64,000 nt of DNA from Apricaphanius iberus (GCA_028564705.1 JAPXFQ010000385.1:3038001-3102000), one strand, 5' to 3'. Counted from the first letter of the stretch, positions 23,849 to 36,921 are shown. The notes: generated from the letters alone by a model not told the origin. Numbers and translations are program-made.

Positions 23849-25432
23849 GTAGGACCACCTTGTTTTACCTGTTGGACATATGTCATCAATCATTGCATTT
23901 TTACACTAAGCATGCATGTCTTATCCAACAAATACAGCGATTTACCTGACGGTGCTACTAAGTGACTGATTTGTTGTTTCATGTTTCACAAAAATACTGA
24001 TAAAACATTTTTTAACTGATTAAACCATATATCTCTGATTAATGAAACCCCTTTTCAGAATCTAGAGTTAAAACACAATATCTTAATAATAAACAATTGT
24101 AGAACCTGAAGATCCAGGTCTTAAATATATATTTTTTCTCATCAAAAAGGTAAATCAGGGCAATGCTGTTTTCTCAATAGAGGCAGAAATCAAAACCGAA
24201 TGAGAATAATTCTATATGAAAGGAAAACCCTGACAAAAAAAGTGGAATTACTGCAAAAAGAAAAGGAAAAAGAAAGAGATGAGAGGCAAGAGCAAAAGGT
24301 CAAGAATGAGTGACACATAGGCATAGATGACACAAGCAGCTTCAAAGTGACACTGTTTGTCATGTAGATGGGGTTTAGAACTGAAAAGGACCAAGAAGAA
24401 AAGGCCCATTTCAGACTTTCCCTTGAGGCCATTTGAGGATACAAATGGACAAGGATTTTGTTCCCCTTTGCCTGACTGCCCTTTTGTTGCCCTGAAAAAT
24501 TATGCCTCCAAATAGTATACCAGTTACCGCTTTATATCTATAGCTCTCTCTGTCTTTCTTATGATTTTACTCTATCTTTGTTTATTTGGTTGTTCATGCT
24601 TCTAATATATCAAAGAAACCTCTTGTGTTCTAATTTGTCTTTGTTTCACCTTGTTACTAAGCCTCTTTGTTGCTCTTATTTAAACTGAGATCATCACACT
24701 TCTTTCTATCTGATTTCATTCTCTTGCCTTTTGCTCAGCCTTTCTTTTTTTTTCCATGAATGTTTTTTGTTTCTGTTCTTATATCATTCATATCTCTCAG
24801 CCTGTCAACCTGTCTGCCTCTGACAGCTCAAGATCACTCCTGTTAAACTTCAGCATCCTGTTGTGCATTGCAGCTGTCAAGTACCTTGTTGTCATGGAAA
24901 CTATGCAGAATTGAGCAGGTGTCCTGTTGACATTTAGGGAGTTGAAGAGCGTACCTTGCATCCAGACAAAGTGACAGAGCTTTGCTGAGTTTTATGGCTA
25001 TTTTAGATAAGAGTGTAGGAACAGACGTCCTATGTAGCAAACATGCAACTTTTAAGCAGGACCACAGTTACATGTATAAATAATAGTGTGGCTACATTGC
25101 TAGTATCAGGGATAGTAATTAATGGATTGCTCATATATTATTTTTACTGCTGTTGAAGTACTTTCTGAAATCAAGGAATCTGAATTTCCCTGTTTGTGTC
25201 ATACCCAATGTGAAACGGATGCAGTACAATCCATACGCCGACCGGAGTTCATGTGTGGAATTGTTCCGCAAAGCACAGAATGAAAGCAATGAATGTTTAG
25301 CAATGGTTTGCGACAATTTGACAGAATTTGATATATCCGTTTTGAGACATATTTGTAAAAATTATGTGAACTATATGATGATCATATACCTGTCATTCAT
25401 TATAAAACAAAAAGCCCTAAATTAATTGCAGC

Positions 25433-25465
25433 ATATGATGATGATGATGATGATAATGATGATAG
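25433..25465. repeat. ATG/GAT trinucleotide microsatellite
   Basis: Tandem ATG units with one ATA interruption. Confidence 0.9.
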
Positions 25466-25757
25466 AAAATTATTAATCCCTGATTGGGGAAATTCGAGTG
25501 TCCAGCAGCATACAGTGTTTGCCATTCATAATCAAACACATCTGGGGAAATGTATTTTCCATACATAAACTTTCCAGAACTCTGCAGCAGTGCAGCAGCT
25601 GCACCACAGCCAGTGACAATGCTCTGATTAGACACAATGTCTTTTCGTCTTTGCAGAGTGTGGAGTGTGCACCAGTGTGAATCAGGCGTTAAACTATATT
25701 GTTTAAGTTAATTTTGTCTTCATGGTATGTGATTTATTGTTTTATTTTGTACGACAA

Positions 25758-26341
25758 ATGTTAGGTATTTTTTAAAAGATGTTTTCCAAAGCAGATTCAA
25801 CTCCGCACTGCAGTCTTCCTCAGACTATCATCCAACTTGTTGCTGCCATGTCATTTATTAGCCGACTGGCCTGGAAGTGTTGTCAAACCGTGCCCCCAGA
25901 CCAGCCGCTCATCCCGCACTGGCGCCGGAGGATGGAGCTCCAGGTGTGGGATAGAGTATATACCCCCTCATTCCGGTTGATGGTCTTGCTCACTCGCTTC
26001 CGGATTTTGTGATGATCCTTATTCCACTCCATAATGTGGTTCATCCTCCTGCAGTGATCTGTGAAAGCCGATTCTTTTATTTCCTGTTTGGCTGTGTCCC
26101 TTCTTGTTCTGGTGAATCATTCCCTGCTTTTTGTTTTTTTTTTCACTTTTTTCGTATTTTAAGTTAGCGTTGGTGTGGGGAGGCACGTCTGGTCTGGAGG
26201 CAAAGTTTGACACTGCTCCCAGACCAGTCGGCTGATAAATTACATGGCAGCAACAAGTCAGATGACTCTCTGAGGAAGAATGCAGTGTACAGTTGAGGCT
26301 CTTAGCAGGTATAAAAAAAAATATTTTGAAAAATACCTAAT
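25758..26341. mobile_element. Foldback MITE with about 150-bp inverted arms
   Basis: Left arm 25758-25910 and right arm 26190-26341 are inverted copies. Both carry TTAGGTATTTTT at the tip, then TCTTCCTCAGA, ATC, ACTTGTTGCTGCCATGT, AGCCGACTGG and TGTCAAAC...CCAGACCAG in the same order. Identity by eye is around 75-80% with small gaps. The central 280 bp is not coding. No clear target duplication. Superfamily unknown. Confidence 0.7.
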
Positions 26342-26613
26342 GTTTATTTTCCAAAGAAAAACAATGGATTAGACTATTAACTATTGCCATTCACCACATG
26401 ACAGATCAAAGGAATTCTGTTCTGAATTAGATCCTCATCCAACATAATCTGTGAACGCCACTACACACTCACAATGGACATGACAAGCTTAGGCACAAAC
26501 TGCTTAATTTTCTGTTCGCACATTTAAACTTTCTTATCATCACTGTTCAGTGCAAGTCCTGAGTTTCACTTTTGAACTGCAAGTATAGTTGGTTGGAATT
26601 TTACCTAATCTTA

Positions 26614-27207
26614 GACCATGTCCACACTAAGCCGATAATGTTATACGGGGAGTTAGAATAATGTTATTCACTCAACTCGAGCACTTACGCCCCGTTTAAG
26701 GTCCCATGATTGCGCAATCCCATACCAACCTATGCATTTACTGGGCATGCACGAAAAGACACGCAAAACACAGACTGACACGTATAATCTACGTCGCTGC
26801 CAGCGCCTACAAAATATATACAACAAGCTGTACAGCACAGTACATATCAGTTTTTTCCACCAAAGAGAACAATGGCTGAACTTGCGAAACATATGAATTT
26901 GCAGAAGAAGAAGCCGCATGGCGAGACTCGTCTCCATTTTTGCTGTTGTCTTTGTCTACAGTGTCACGTTGTTGTCGTCAACCTGGAACGCAGCATTTCA
27001 TTGACGTCACTTCCTTTCATTATCCGGGGAAGCTGTCCAGACATGCGCATTTAGTCGTTGAATTAAGAATTAGATGGCCCTCTTACCCAGCTAATAATTA
27101 TCCAGCCACAGACCTTAAACAACGGCAGGTTAGTGTGGATGAGAGGGGGGGTGTAGACTAAATAATTCTACTTTTAAGCTATTATTCGGACTAGTGTGGA
27201 CATGGCC
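26614..27207. mobile_element. Harbinger-type MITE with TTA target duplication
   Basis: Left end GACCATGTCCACACTA, right end (reverse complement) GGCCATGTCCACACTA, with TTA immediately outside both (26611-26613, 27208-27210), as in PIF/Harbinger elements. The internal frame from ATG at 26872 (MAELAKHMNLQKKK) could be a remnant of an N-terminal accessory protein but has no recognisable domain. About 594 bp, non-autonomous. Confidence 0.7.
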
Positions 27208-27210
27208 TTA

Positions 27211-29740
27211 GTGCACTTTTCATTTCAGCTTTCTTTTTGCAACTTGTATGCAGCTTAAAAGAATAATTGTTACATTCTTTAAGGTCATTGGATGTCATTA
27301 AACATTTGAAAGACTGTGAACAATGTGTCTCCAGTCAGGATGTGCCGAAAAGGATTTTTGTAACACAATACCTATTAAAGTCAACTAAAATTAAGTTGCT
27401 GATATCAAGTCCTGGTCAGTCATTATTTAAAAATTTAAAATCAGTGAAATAAGGGTTGGTCCTCATTAAAGGAGGAAAGCAGCAAATTTGCAAGCTTGTG
27501 CATTCCTCTCACAATATCTGAAGAACAACATAATATGTTTAAAAGCTGAATCAAGAAAAGACAACATAGGCTATATGAAGGACAGAAAAGTAAAGGCTTC
27601 TGAGTTCAAATAATCCTAAATGCTATAAAATGGACACCAAAACCAGAAAGATGTGGATGAAAAAATAAACCTACCATTAGAGCGTACCGAAGAATAGCTA
27701 AAATAGAAAAGACTCAGTCAGTGCATATAATAAAATAGTCTGTCTTTTCCATGCAACATAGATGTGAGGCACTTCTTAGAATCAGTAGTTGTACAACTAT
27801 ATATTTGTTCAACAATTCCAAGGAAAGCTGAAAATGTAATGACTTTTTCAATTTCTACAGTAAAGTTTGAAATATCCAAAGAACAAGCAGATGCACATCA
27901 ACTTTTAATAGCATAGTGTTTCATTTTTTTAGTTTCTCTCTCAAATCATCAGTAGATTTTGGAATAGATTGGGCGGTGTTCCCAGTGTATTTGGTTCCAT
28001 GATAATAAAGTCATTCTAACATTTTCAAGCTTTGCTTCCCTTTTTAAACACAACCAAAATATTCTGAACAGACCTAAATATGCTCAGTAGCTTGGAAGTA
28101 CATAAAAAAATATGCTCTGCATTGTATCGGTACTGCATGATCTATATTAGTCTTGTCAATGTCAACAACGTATTTCACTCACCAATTGTGTTCTGGACCC
28201 TCAAGTCTGTTCTCATGGCAGAATTTCATACTGTATGAATGCAGATAAGGACTAAGGACTATTCAGTCTCCATTGGTGCTTTTAGACTATTTGTTATGGA
28301 AGTACAAAAGCCCCTCCTCAGACATCTCTGCTCTCCCGTCTGACATGACATCTATGCCTGCCTGCCCCAGCTTCCAAAGCTGTTCTTTTATATACATTTG
28401 GTCTGCTCTGCAAAACTCTGCAGACTTAACATTAACAAGAGGAGTCCTTCAGATAGACTGGAGTAGGTGAAATGTCCAAAAGTCTTCTACAACATCACTC
28501 TCTTCATTGAGTCTCAGGAATTATGCCATACTCCCCGGAAAACTTTACCAATAATTACTAATAACTAAATAGAACTAATCATTTTTCTTTACAACAGCAG
28601 ACGTTCGATGTACAGTATAGTCTCTTCAGAGCAGAAAGGACTCAAAGAATGCAAACAAAATACCCTCCATCACCAGCACCATCACCAAGGCCCGATATAT
28701 TGACACAGCACTCTATGCTTTCAACCAGCTAGCGCCAAATTCTGTCTTACCATGTGAATATTCAGCTCAAATTAGGACTTGTTCCACGCTGTTATTGTCT
28801 TATCTTGGTGGCCCCAGGCTAGGTGAGAGGAAATGCACTTGTTGCATACCTTGTTTGTAATTAGTCATTATCTTTGTTTATATTACATTTCTATTATCTC
28901 AAAAAATCTTCTCAGTTTGCTCTGTCCTCTAACATCAACAAAACATTTTCATCCACACATCTGCTCTCTGGATATTTTATCTTATTCCAACCATTCTCTG
29001 TTGACCCAAGAGATGGTTATGTGTAAAAAAAAACAGTTGTTCAGCAGCTCATGAAATGCTCAGACCATCTGGTCTGGTATCAACAACCATGCAATATTGA
29101 AAGTTACTTAAATTCAGTTTTCCTTCCCGATTCTGTGTTTAGTTTGAACTGCAGCAATTCATCTTCATCTCATTCAGATGTCCTAATATATTCAGTTGCA
29201 ACACATGTGATTGTTTAATTCAGTATTTAAAGGAACAAGCAATTGAACAGGTGAAACTAATAAAAAGGCAGATTACTGTATAAAGCTAATAGTGTATTAG
29301 TATTTTAATAAATCAATATTTGATCTTTACTAATTAAGTGCAATCTATTACAGTATATGGACAGTGCAAGCAACTGGTTGGAAGCTCTGTTATTTTATCG
29401 TAAATCTACTCTTGCCTTATTTGAACTTTGTTAATTTCAGGTGAGTGATATCTAACTAACTGAAAAGTAAATCTGACAGCACAATTCGTAATCTAAGAAA
29501 AAATGCAACTGCAGTGAAAATTACTTTTGAAAAAGGGCATTTTAAACTCAAATTTAATTTACTGTTTTATTCTAAAACACCTCATTAGTCAAGCTAGTCA
29601 ACAGTTATTTTCCAAATGGAGTGAAAAAAAAAAAAGAAACTCAAAAGATTGCAATCTCTGTTGTCACAAATCAAACGTTTTACATTTTCTGCTAGTGCAT
29701 GTGTTGTTTTATATTCCTTTTGGTCCCATGTGTCCCCTTG
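27211..29740. other. Intron sequence without recognised genes
   Basis: AT-rich and apparently unique. Small frames at 27267-27452, 28273-28470 and 28833-29054 have no family features and no repeat ends were recognised. Confidence 0.45.
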
Positions 29741-29741
29741 C

Positions 29742-29812
29742 TGGCCCAGTGATGGACTAACATCTATACAGAGTCCACCCCACCTCTAATCCAATGACAG
29801 CTGGGATGCGCA
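29742..29812 (+). mobile_element. SINE fossil (3' body fragment)
   Basis: GGCCCAGTGATGGACTAAC, CACCTCTAATCC and AATGACAGCTGGGATG follow the order of the SINE at 2427-2797 (GGCCCTGTGATGGACTGGCG, CGCCTCTCGCCC, GACAGCTGGAGATAGG). It is diverged and truncated at both ends, so much older than the 2427 and 50860 copies. Confidence 0.6.
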
Positions 29813-29814
29813 GG

Positions 29815-31580
29815 TTTACCAAATGAATGATAGTATTACGTTTTCAGAGGTTGTGTTTGCTTGCAAGGCCATTATGTGTGAAATACTTTCCTTCATTTCA
29901 AAGTTTACAGTGTATGCCTTGTTCCTTCAGCTGATTGTAGCTGCATGAATGACTGAGTTTCAATGCTTTGTACATGAACTGTAATTATAATTTCCTCACT
30001 ACAACATAAAGCTTATAAAATGCTCGGAACTATGCCACTGGGGGAAAAAATAAATACAAAACTTTAAAAGACAGGAAGAAAACTACAGGAAAAGATGTTT
30101 CATTGCTGTGCTCTCTTGGTTTGTGATATCTTAGAAAAAATCCTCCATCTGAGATATAACAGGCTTTTATCTAAGATTTATCTTTGTAATTATTTTGTTT
30201 ATGCACAGAGAAGAGCTTGAGTGCAGTTTTAAACATACAACCAATAGTGCAAATGATGTTCTCACAGACATGTGAAATTTGTTTGACAGTTTTGTGTGGT
30301 GAATAAAGACACACAGCTGCAAATCCACAAGATTAATTGGTTTCAATAGAATCTATAAATAACATCTTAGTAGAAAGACACACGCACACAGATGTCAAAT
30401 CTAATATTATATTGTTCTATAAAAAGGTATACTTATAAAGTCAGATCAGAATCCACCCATGTTTATCTCCCCTGACCCTCTTTCTTGTTTCACTATAATT
30501 TATCTGCCTGTAAATACTACTAAGGTGGGCAATAAATGTTGTTAAATGCATTTTTGATTAATAGCATGAAGTCCAGCTGTTTTGGGGCGTGGATGCATAA
30601 AGATTGTTCATTTTGTTCCAATTTTGGCCAACATTGAGGTCAGAACAATTGTGATTGTGTAAAACCATTTCTTTTATAAATGTGATTTGACCAAAGAGGG
30701 ATTTTTTTCTGGTTATTCAAACCTTTATTTTTCGTCAGACACACAGTTTAACATCTTTTAACAAGACAGCATCCTTAAAAAATGAGTTTCTGGTAACTAA
30801 AACGTTGTTGCATGAATATTGCTTTAAAGGTTCTTTTAAAATAAAGAGCATAAAGGTTAAATTGAGAGAAATCAGTTGGGTAATTGACGAGGCTGACTAC
30901 TACTTTCCTGTCCAGTTTGACCAGCAACTCATTGAGGTTCCACACCAGCGAAGCTTTCCTTGGGGTCAAATAAACACTAAGTAGATCACAGCTGTGAAAA
31001 CATTTAATCCATAGTTGTCTCAGCAATAAAACATACTTTATTGTATATTTAGCAAAAAAACTACTATATTTTCTGATTTGAACTTGCTGTCAACTAATGG
31101 ATTTTATTATTGTAATCTAAGGGGATTTGAACAATAAAGCATTACTGGAGTCGAGGGATGAAAAAAAAAATAGCTGTTTCTTAGCTGGCAGTAAGTCACA
31201 GGGAGGGGACAAATTCTTTCCACTTGAAATAGATGATGGACTTTTTCTTCACAGGAGCTCTGCTTCTTTTTTGCGGCTGCTGTGGCAACAATACAGTAAC
31301 AGGTCTGTCTACACAGAGCTGTGTTTTCACCTGGCAACCATATTTCATTAGACCAGACTGTAAGTTGATCTGAACATTTTTCACCACTGTAACTTAATGC
31401 AAAGCTTCTAAATATCCTTCCGGATGTGACTTATTTGCCTCATTTTTGGATTTGGGGTTGATACCTCATTTAAAAAGTAAATCTTGAAATTTGTAGAAAA
31501 CCTAAAACTTGCTTGTGGTGGTAGTGTGGCATTACTTCATAAATAACCTGAGCAAAAAAAAATTTGACCAGAATTTGACT
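29815..31580. other. Intron sequence without recognised genes
   Basis: AT-rich. No exon-like block, transposon end or RNA gene recognised. Confidence 0.45.
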
Positions 31581-31584
31581 TTTT

Positions 31585-32235
31585 AAAGGACCCATATTAT
31601 GAAAAAGTCTCTTTTCCTGGGATTTGGGGTGCTATTGTGTGTCTCTCGTTCATATACAGACATACAAAGTTAGAAAAAAAACATACATGCTGTTTTGAGT
31701 GAGATAGGGGTTTCTGAATTCATTCCGCCTTCAGTCTCTGAATAAGCCATTAAAGGAAAAGAGGGCCGGATTGAAGGAGTTAAACTCGCGACTGCCGCGG
31801 CCGGTGCTGCGAGTAACTGCAGCCACCGCGGGAGCATGCACAACAAGTAAATAAATCGGTGACGTAGCGTACTTTGAGGCCACCACACATATCGCACATC
31901 ACCAGCTGTACAACAATAAGCAACATGTCTAGTGATGAAATAAGTAATAATGTTTAATCGATCGTGTCTGAAGTCCGGGTTCTTTATCTTCCTTCTTTCT
32001 GTTAAATCAGGAATGCGCAAGAATTGTAGACATCCGTTACATCCGCGTGTTAGTGTGGGAAATTCGGCCACCGAATCACAGATTATTTTGCAGCACACAG
32101 GCTGTTCAAGATAATGGGATTACACAGGGGTGGTCTTATTTTACTTAGTTTGAAATGCTTCATTACCCAAACAATTACAAAACTGAAAATGAAAATAATT
32201 TATTTTAGAAATCCAACCCCATGCTCCTTTAAATT
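31585..32235. mobile_element. TTAA-type MITE (piggyBac-like) with start-codon remnant
   Basis: Left end TTAAAGGACCCATATTATG and right end (reverse complement) TTAAAGGAGCATGGGG lie at TTAA, the piggyBac-type target. Inside is a locally GC-rich region with ATG at 31926 (MSSDEISNNV, stop, SIVSEV), resembling an acidic transposase N-terminus. An alternative right end, AGGGCACG next to TTTAA near 32682-32694, is possible. Family assignment is tentative. Confidence 0.5.
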
Positions 32236-32694
32236 ATTTTTGATGGTAGGATGCTGGCAGTAAGGGTGGGGAAGACAGGATGTGCAGCCGCACAGAGCTA
32301 CTCAATCCCCAGGCTGAAAACGTGAAACGTACAGCCGAACTGAGCTCAAGGAACAGGGAGAAGACAGGAAATGTACCGCCAAATGGAGCTCAAAGAGCAA
32401 CTACTGTAGTCATGTCCGTAACTTTCAAACATGGTGGTAACAATCAATGAGTGGGGCGTGAGCAAAGATTCTAGAAGCTGTAGAAGTGGCCAATTTAAAA
32501 GCAGCTCAAGTAATATGTAATGAGCAGCAGAAATAGCACAATCTGAAAGGACTATGAAACAGAGGGTTATAAAGGTTGGTAACAATTGCTTCTACAAGCT
32601 ATTTCAAGCAAACAACTTCAGAAACATGTTTTCTTGAACTCAAAGACCTATTTTAAATAGTGGAAATGTAGTCAAAAAAAAACGTGCCCTTTAA

Positions 32695-32721
32695 ATTCAA
32701 TTCAGTTTAATTATATAGCGC
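32695..32721 (-). mobile_element. L2 LINE 3' tail, cut by the LTR
   Basis: On the minus strand it reads GCGCTATATAATTAAACTGAATTGAATTT, the terminal motif and TTGAA-type tail seen at 2215-2255. It stops exactly where the LTR begins at 32722. The rest of this L2 is probably the 3' UTR block at 34030-34810. Confidence 0.7.
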
Positions 32722-33841
32722 TGTTGGGTTCCTTAAAAGGAAAGTTATGGTCTATCTGGTTATGTTGGGAATATTAAATTAATAATTCATGAATTGTTAA
32801 TTTATTATTCCTTTATATTATTTATTTAACGGGGCACCAACCGATCTAAACCAATAAATATATTCTTGTTAAAGTTAACTCTATCAAACAGCAGTTTTAT
32901 AGTTAATTAGTAAAGGTTTACCAGATACTATTTGTCTGAAGGGTAAGCCCTCTTGCAATGATTCAAACACATACACTCAAATAAACCAAATAAAGAGTCA
33001 AAATACACACACACAATCAAACACTGCTTTTTATTAATTAAGAAAAACGCAGTAACTTCAACTCAAATCGTACACTATGAAACTCAGCTTACTCAAGAAA
33101 ACACAGTAAACTTCAAAACAAATCTGATTAATGGAACGTTGACAGCAGCATGCATGCATAAAATGAAGAAAATAAATCTTTGCTCCACCCAGACTTTAAA
33201 GAAATTGGATTGATCTTACTTGAGTCCGTCCGATGGTTGATTGCAGCACAAGTAAATCCTTTCAGACACGGGGGAAAAAACGTGACGTGGAAAAAGGGGA
33301 GAGTGGTTTAGTCTGTTTGATGGCTGAACTAAAAAGGAAACAAAGGAGAAGAACTTCGATGGCCAGTCGAAGCTTAGGGAAGGTTTGCTAGCGGGAAGAA
33401 AAGTTATGACACGTGTGTCGAGTACCGTATCAGGACTTTGGGCAGAGGTGAATCTCCTTAAAGCTCAACGAGTCAAACCAGAGAGATTGAGAGAAAGCCC
33501 GTTGTGCAGCTTTTTGAACTTCGCGGGTAGGGAAACTCCACCGCTCTCAGCTGCCCTTTCATCCATTCAGAGATGCAGAGTCCAAGGTGGGCTGGCAAGT
33601 TGGCGCTGTGACCAGCCGACGTGTCAGGGCTTAATGAATGACCACCCTCCAGGAGTGAAATCAAAGAGAGAGAGAAAAAGAGATGGTTGTTGATCGCCCA
33701 AGGTGCGGCGGTGTCGCACTGTTTTTCGTCCGGGGGTCTGACGTTCCTGCTCTGGATGAAACGGCAGGAAACCAGCACAAGGGGATACATTTATCGTAGA
33801 ACCCTTTTATATAATTTCATATCTCAGGGTCAGACCCAACA
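32722..33841 (-). mobile_element. LTR of an LTR retroelement (3' LTR, minus orientation)
   Basis: A 1,120-bp unit with ends TGTTGGGT and ACCCAACA, the TG...CA structure of LTRs. A TATA-like TATATAAAAGGG lies near the minus-strand start (33803-33814), and a purine tract abuts that edge. No equal duplication flanks it and no gag or pol frame was found, so it is a remnant rather than a clean solo LTR. A related LTR-like block lies at 36296-36920. Confidence 0.6.
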
Positions 33842-33852
33842 TTCCCCCCTCA
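33842..33852 (-). promoter_or_regulatory. Polypurine tract abutting the LTR
   Basis: Minus-strand GAGGGGGGAA immediately precedes TGTTGGG, as expected for the plus-strand primer of an LTR retroelement. It sets the orientation of the neighbouring LTR. Confidence 0.5.
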
Positions 33853-34029
33853 GTTCCAAAGAGTGCACTTAGTCCAATCTTTGGAGCTGGTACAGGTTCT
33901 GTGTCCATTGTTCATGAACAGCAACGTCTTTCTGCGGGGCATTGGTTCAACATTTCAGTCCATTTGCAGAATGGCAGTTGAATAGTCCATGACGCAACAA
34001 ATGATTAATTCCATTGATGCAACGACAAA

Positions 34030-34810
34030 AGAAAAAAAACAATATGGGTTTGATGATATGTGTCCCAGCAGCACCAATTCTCAACAAGCTATTTGTAGGC
34101 ATTTTACATGAAAAGTCATTTCAGTTCAATTTGAAAAATGAATCATTCAGTTCATTATTACAACAATTTAAAAAGTTTTCTATTTAAAAATTCACAGCAG
34201 ATTGTATCAGTTCATTGACTTGCAGCGTTCACTGCTCCTTAACAAACATGTATTCACAGTAGACAGTGCCCTGTGTTATGGCATTGATATAACAGCAATC
34301 CATAATACAGAGCAAGCATGTAGCAACAGTGGAAAGAAAAAAAAACTCCCCTTTAACAAGAAAAAACCTCCAGCAGAATCTGGCTAAGTACAAGCGGCTA
34401 TATGCCAAGACTCACCTGGGGGTTTGGGAAGACAGAGCAGAGACACAAAAAGAACACAAGGACTGATAAGAGTAGTTTATGTGTTAAAGAAACTAAAGAA
34501 ATTGATAACAGGACACAGATAATGTTAAGTTACTGGAAGCATTATCCCTGTCAATGCCCCCACACACACCCCCCAACAAGGTCATCACAGCTGAACAGAG
34601 TACCAGACAGGTGTAGTTTATATGCAGTGAAAAAAAACAGAGGTCAAAGTTAACAGTCAAAATAAAAGTGAATAATGCAATTGGAGAATAGTATAAGAGA
34701 AAGAGCAGAGCAAAGGAAAGTGCTCAGTCTGTCCTTGACCAGTCTAAGCTTAGCAGCATACAGTAACTACAGTAATTGTTCAGGATGGCCCAGCACATTA
34801 CTTGAGACTT
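34030..34810 (-). mobile_element. L2 LINE 3' UTR fragment
   Basis: Read on minus: GGTGAGTCTTGGCATATAGC, CCAGATTCTGCTGGAGG, TTCTTGTTAAAGGGGAG, CACTGTTGCTACATGCTTGCTC, GGATTGCTG, then ACAATCTGCTG and AATAGAAAAC. This is the order of the L2 UTR in the copy ending at 2255, but older and without the rRNA block. No coding part attached. Confidence 0.7.
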
Positions 34811-36290
34811 GAGAGAGCAAGAGCTGGGAAAGAGGTATGGAGAAACTCTTTTGAGTTTACTGGCCCTAAATAATTACAAGCTAAAGGAAAACAAACAATT
34901 TAAATCCTTACCTGATTGCTAACACCTTATGCTAACAACAACACTATTTGGTGTTTCTGAGGGACACAAACTAAGAATAATATTTTTGTTGGTGGTGAAA
35001 TGTATGTGCATTAAAGCATATGAATATATAAGGTGTACAAGGCTATTTTAAAGAAATATTTTCCAATAGAATCAGGTTAGTTGAATACCCAGCCTGCTAC
35101 GATAGAGAACAAAACTTCGGAGGGTGCTTGACATTAAATCAATTTTGTATTTTTGGCAGTTTAATGTTTCAAACCCATATTTTTGTGTACAAAAAATAAA
35201 CAATTTTTCACACAACATTGGTTTGTACACACCTTAGGATACATTTCATCAAGCTGGTAAATGAGTTTGACCCTGAATAAACTCCTACAGATACCAGGAA
35301 TGCTGAACATGTTAGAGAAAAAATAATTTGTATTTTCATCCCTCTGAGCAAGCCTTGTCTGCTATGAAACATTCTGCATTTTGAAACATTGGCAATTTAT
35401 GGAAGTTCTCAAAGTAAGTGTACATTTTCTACCGCATTGTTTAGTATCTTTGTACACGTGTTGATATAACAAAAAAATATTTTGTTGCGTTGGTCTGAGT
35501 GTGTTGGCCTTTATCTGGGGGTTATTTATAAAGTGCTTCCTAGAAGTCAAATTTCTAACTGAACTGATCAGAGAGTAGGTTGAGAAATTCAACCTATATA
35601 TATATAGGTAAATGCAATTTTAGGCCTTTGTGGTTTCTATTGTTTAAATAAATCTCCATAGTAATTTTTAGGTTTTAAACACAGATGCAGTTTATTGTCA
35701 ATAGAAAGAAAGCTCACATTTTTTTCTTTGGTTACAATTGAAAAATCGGAATTACTTGCAGTGTGGAGGCTTTTCTCATTAATACATTAGGTGGGCTGAT
35801 TATTACAATTATAATGGGCCTTCCTGGTAAGTGACCTCAAGTGGTATTTTGTGAGAGCATTTTTTTCAAACTATTCATATTTTTTCCCTTGGAGGAAGAA
35901 TCAAGCTCAGTTTGATGTCTGAAATTCTTCAGGTTGTCAGCAATGCAGGACTAGCCTCATATTTTAAAATGTTTTTGTCTTTAAAGCAATTATTGGAACA
36001 TGCTCAAACTGTCATTCACCAAGCATAAGTCAAAGTTTATTCAAATACACATACATTGTGCACACATGCAATATGCTCCAGTGAATATCTGAATGGTGCA
36101 GGGTCTTACAGCCTAGCACAACAGTGCCCTGTTGTGAATGAGTCACGAGTGTTATATAAGGTCACAGCCAAAAAGGTGTCACTAAAAGTCAGCAACACAA
36201 TCAGCTTGTGCTAGCATGTAGTGTAAGGGTGTTGTGCTTTGCTATAGTGTAAAACTTTCCCAAGAATATGAGTACTCATGAATTTTATCA
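34811..36290. other. Intron sequence without recognised genes
   Basis: AT-rich; includes a short TATATATATATAGG stretch near 35595. No gene, exon or transposon end recognised. Confidence 0.45.
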
Positions 36291-36295
36291 TCTGT

Positions 36296-36920
36296 GTTGT
36301 AGGGGATTTTATCAATTAAAAATAATTAATTAATTGATAATGGTTATGATCTATCTGGTTATGTTAAGAATATTAACTAATAATTGTAAATTAGTAGTTA
36401 ATTATTCTTTAAATCATTTAATCGGGGCACCACTAGCCCGATTATTTTTTTATCAAAAAATAATCTCACTTATAATGATTAATTATTAGTGATCACACCA
36501 GGAAGATCCTATCTGAAGGACATGAATTCTTTGCAATAATTCACACACACACACACTCAGAATAAAAGAAACCAAAGATTTGATACAATTTAACGAATTT
36601 ATTCTAAAAACACAACTAAAATTAACACACTACTTATACCAAACGGTTCTGTCAAGACTACCGTATACCTGAGTAATATGGCGGCCAGCGATGAGGTCAC
36701 TTAGGCACGTCACGGGGCGCCTCCTACTGATGTCGTACGCAGCATCTCGTGTGCATGCGTGGAGGCGGTGTACGATGTGAACGCGCAGCTCGTCGAAAAG
36801 AACGGGGGGAAGTTGACTTATTGTTTAACTTGAAGCAAGAGGCCTGTTGTTCTTTTCAAACAAAGAAACCTCGTGGCTCTTATCAGCGAGTTAGCTTCTG
36901 CTAATAAAACTCTGGTTGCT
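36296..36920 (-). mobile_element. LTR-like sequence related to the 32722 LTR
   Basis: It shares with that LTR the ordered blocks TATG(A/G)TCTATCTGGTTATGTT, AATATTAA, CGGGGCACCA, ATCTGAAGG and CACACACACTCA...ATAAA, at roughly 65-70% identity by eye. It differs in the remaining U3-like half, which is GC-rich here. It is cut at 36921 by a SINE. The divergence means the two are not the paired LTRs of one young element. Confidence 0.5.
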
Positions 36921-36921
36921 A

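Noticed and set aside
24184..24445. Charged, coiled-coil-like frame (LTKKVELLQKEKEKERDERQ) after the first gpc5 exon.
   Set aside because: Several stops, no splice sites and no recognised family; low-complexity Lys/Glu sequence in AT-rich DNA can look like this by chance.
32722..33841. Complete endogenous retrovirus.
   Set aside because: No gag, pol or env similarity between or beside the LTR-like blocks, and the two blocks are too different to be a pair.
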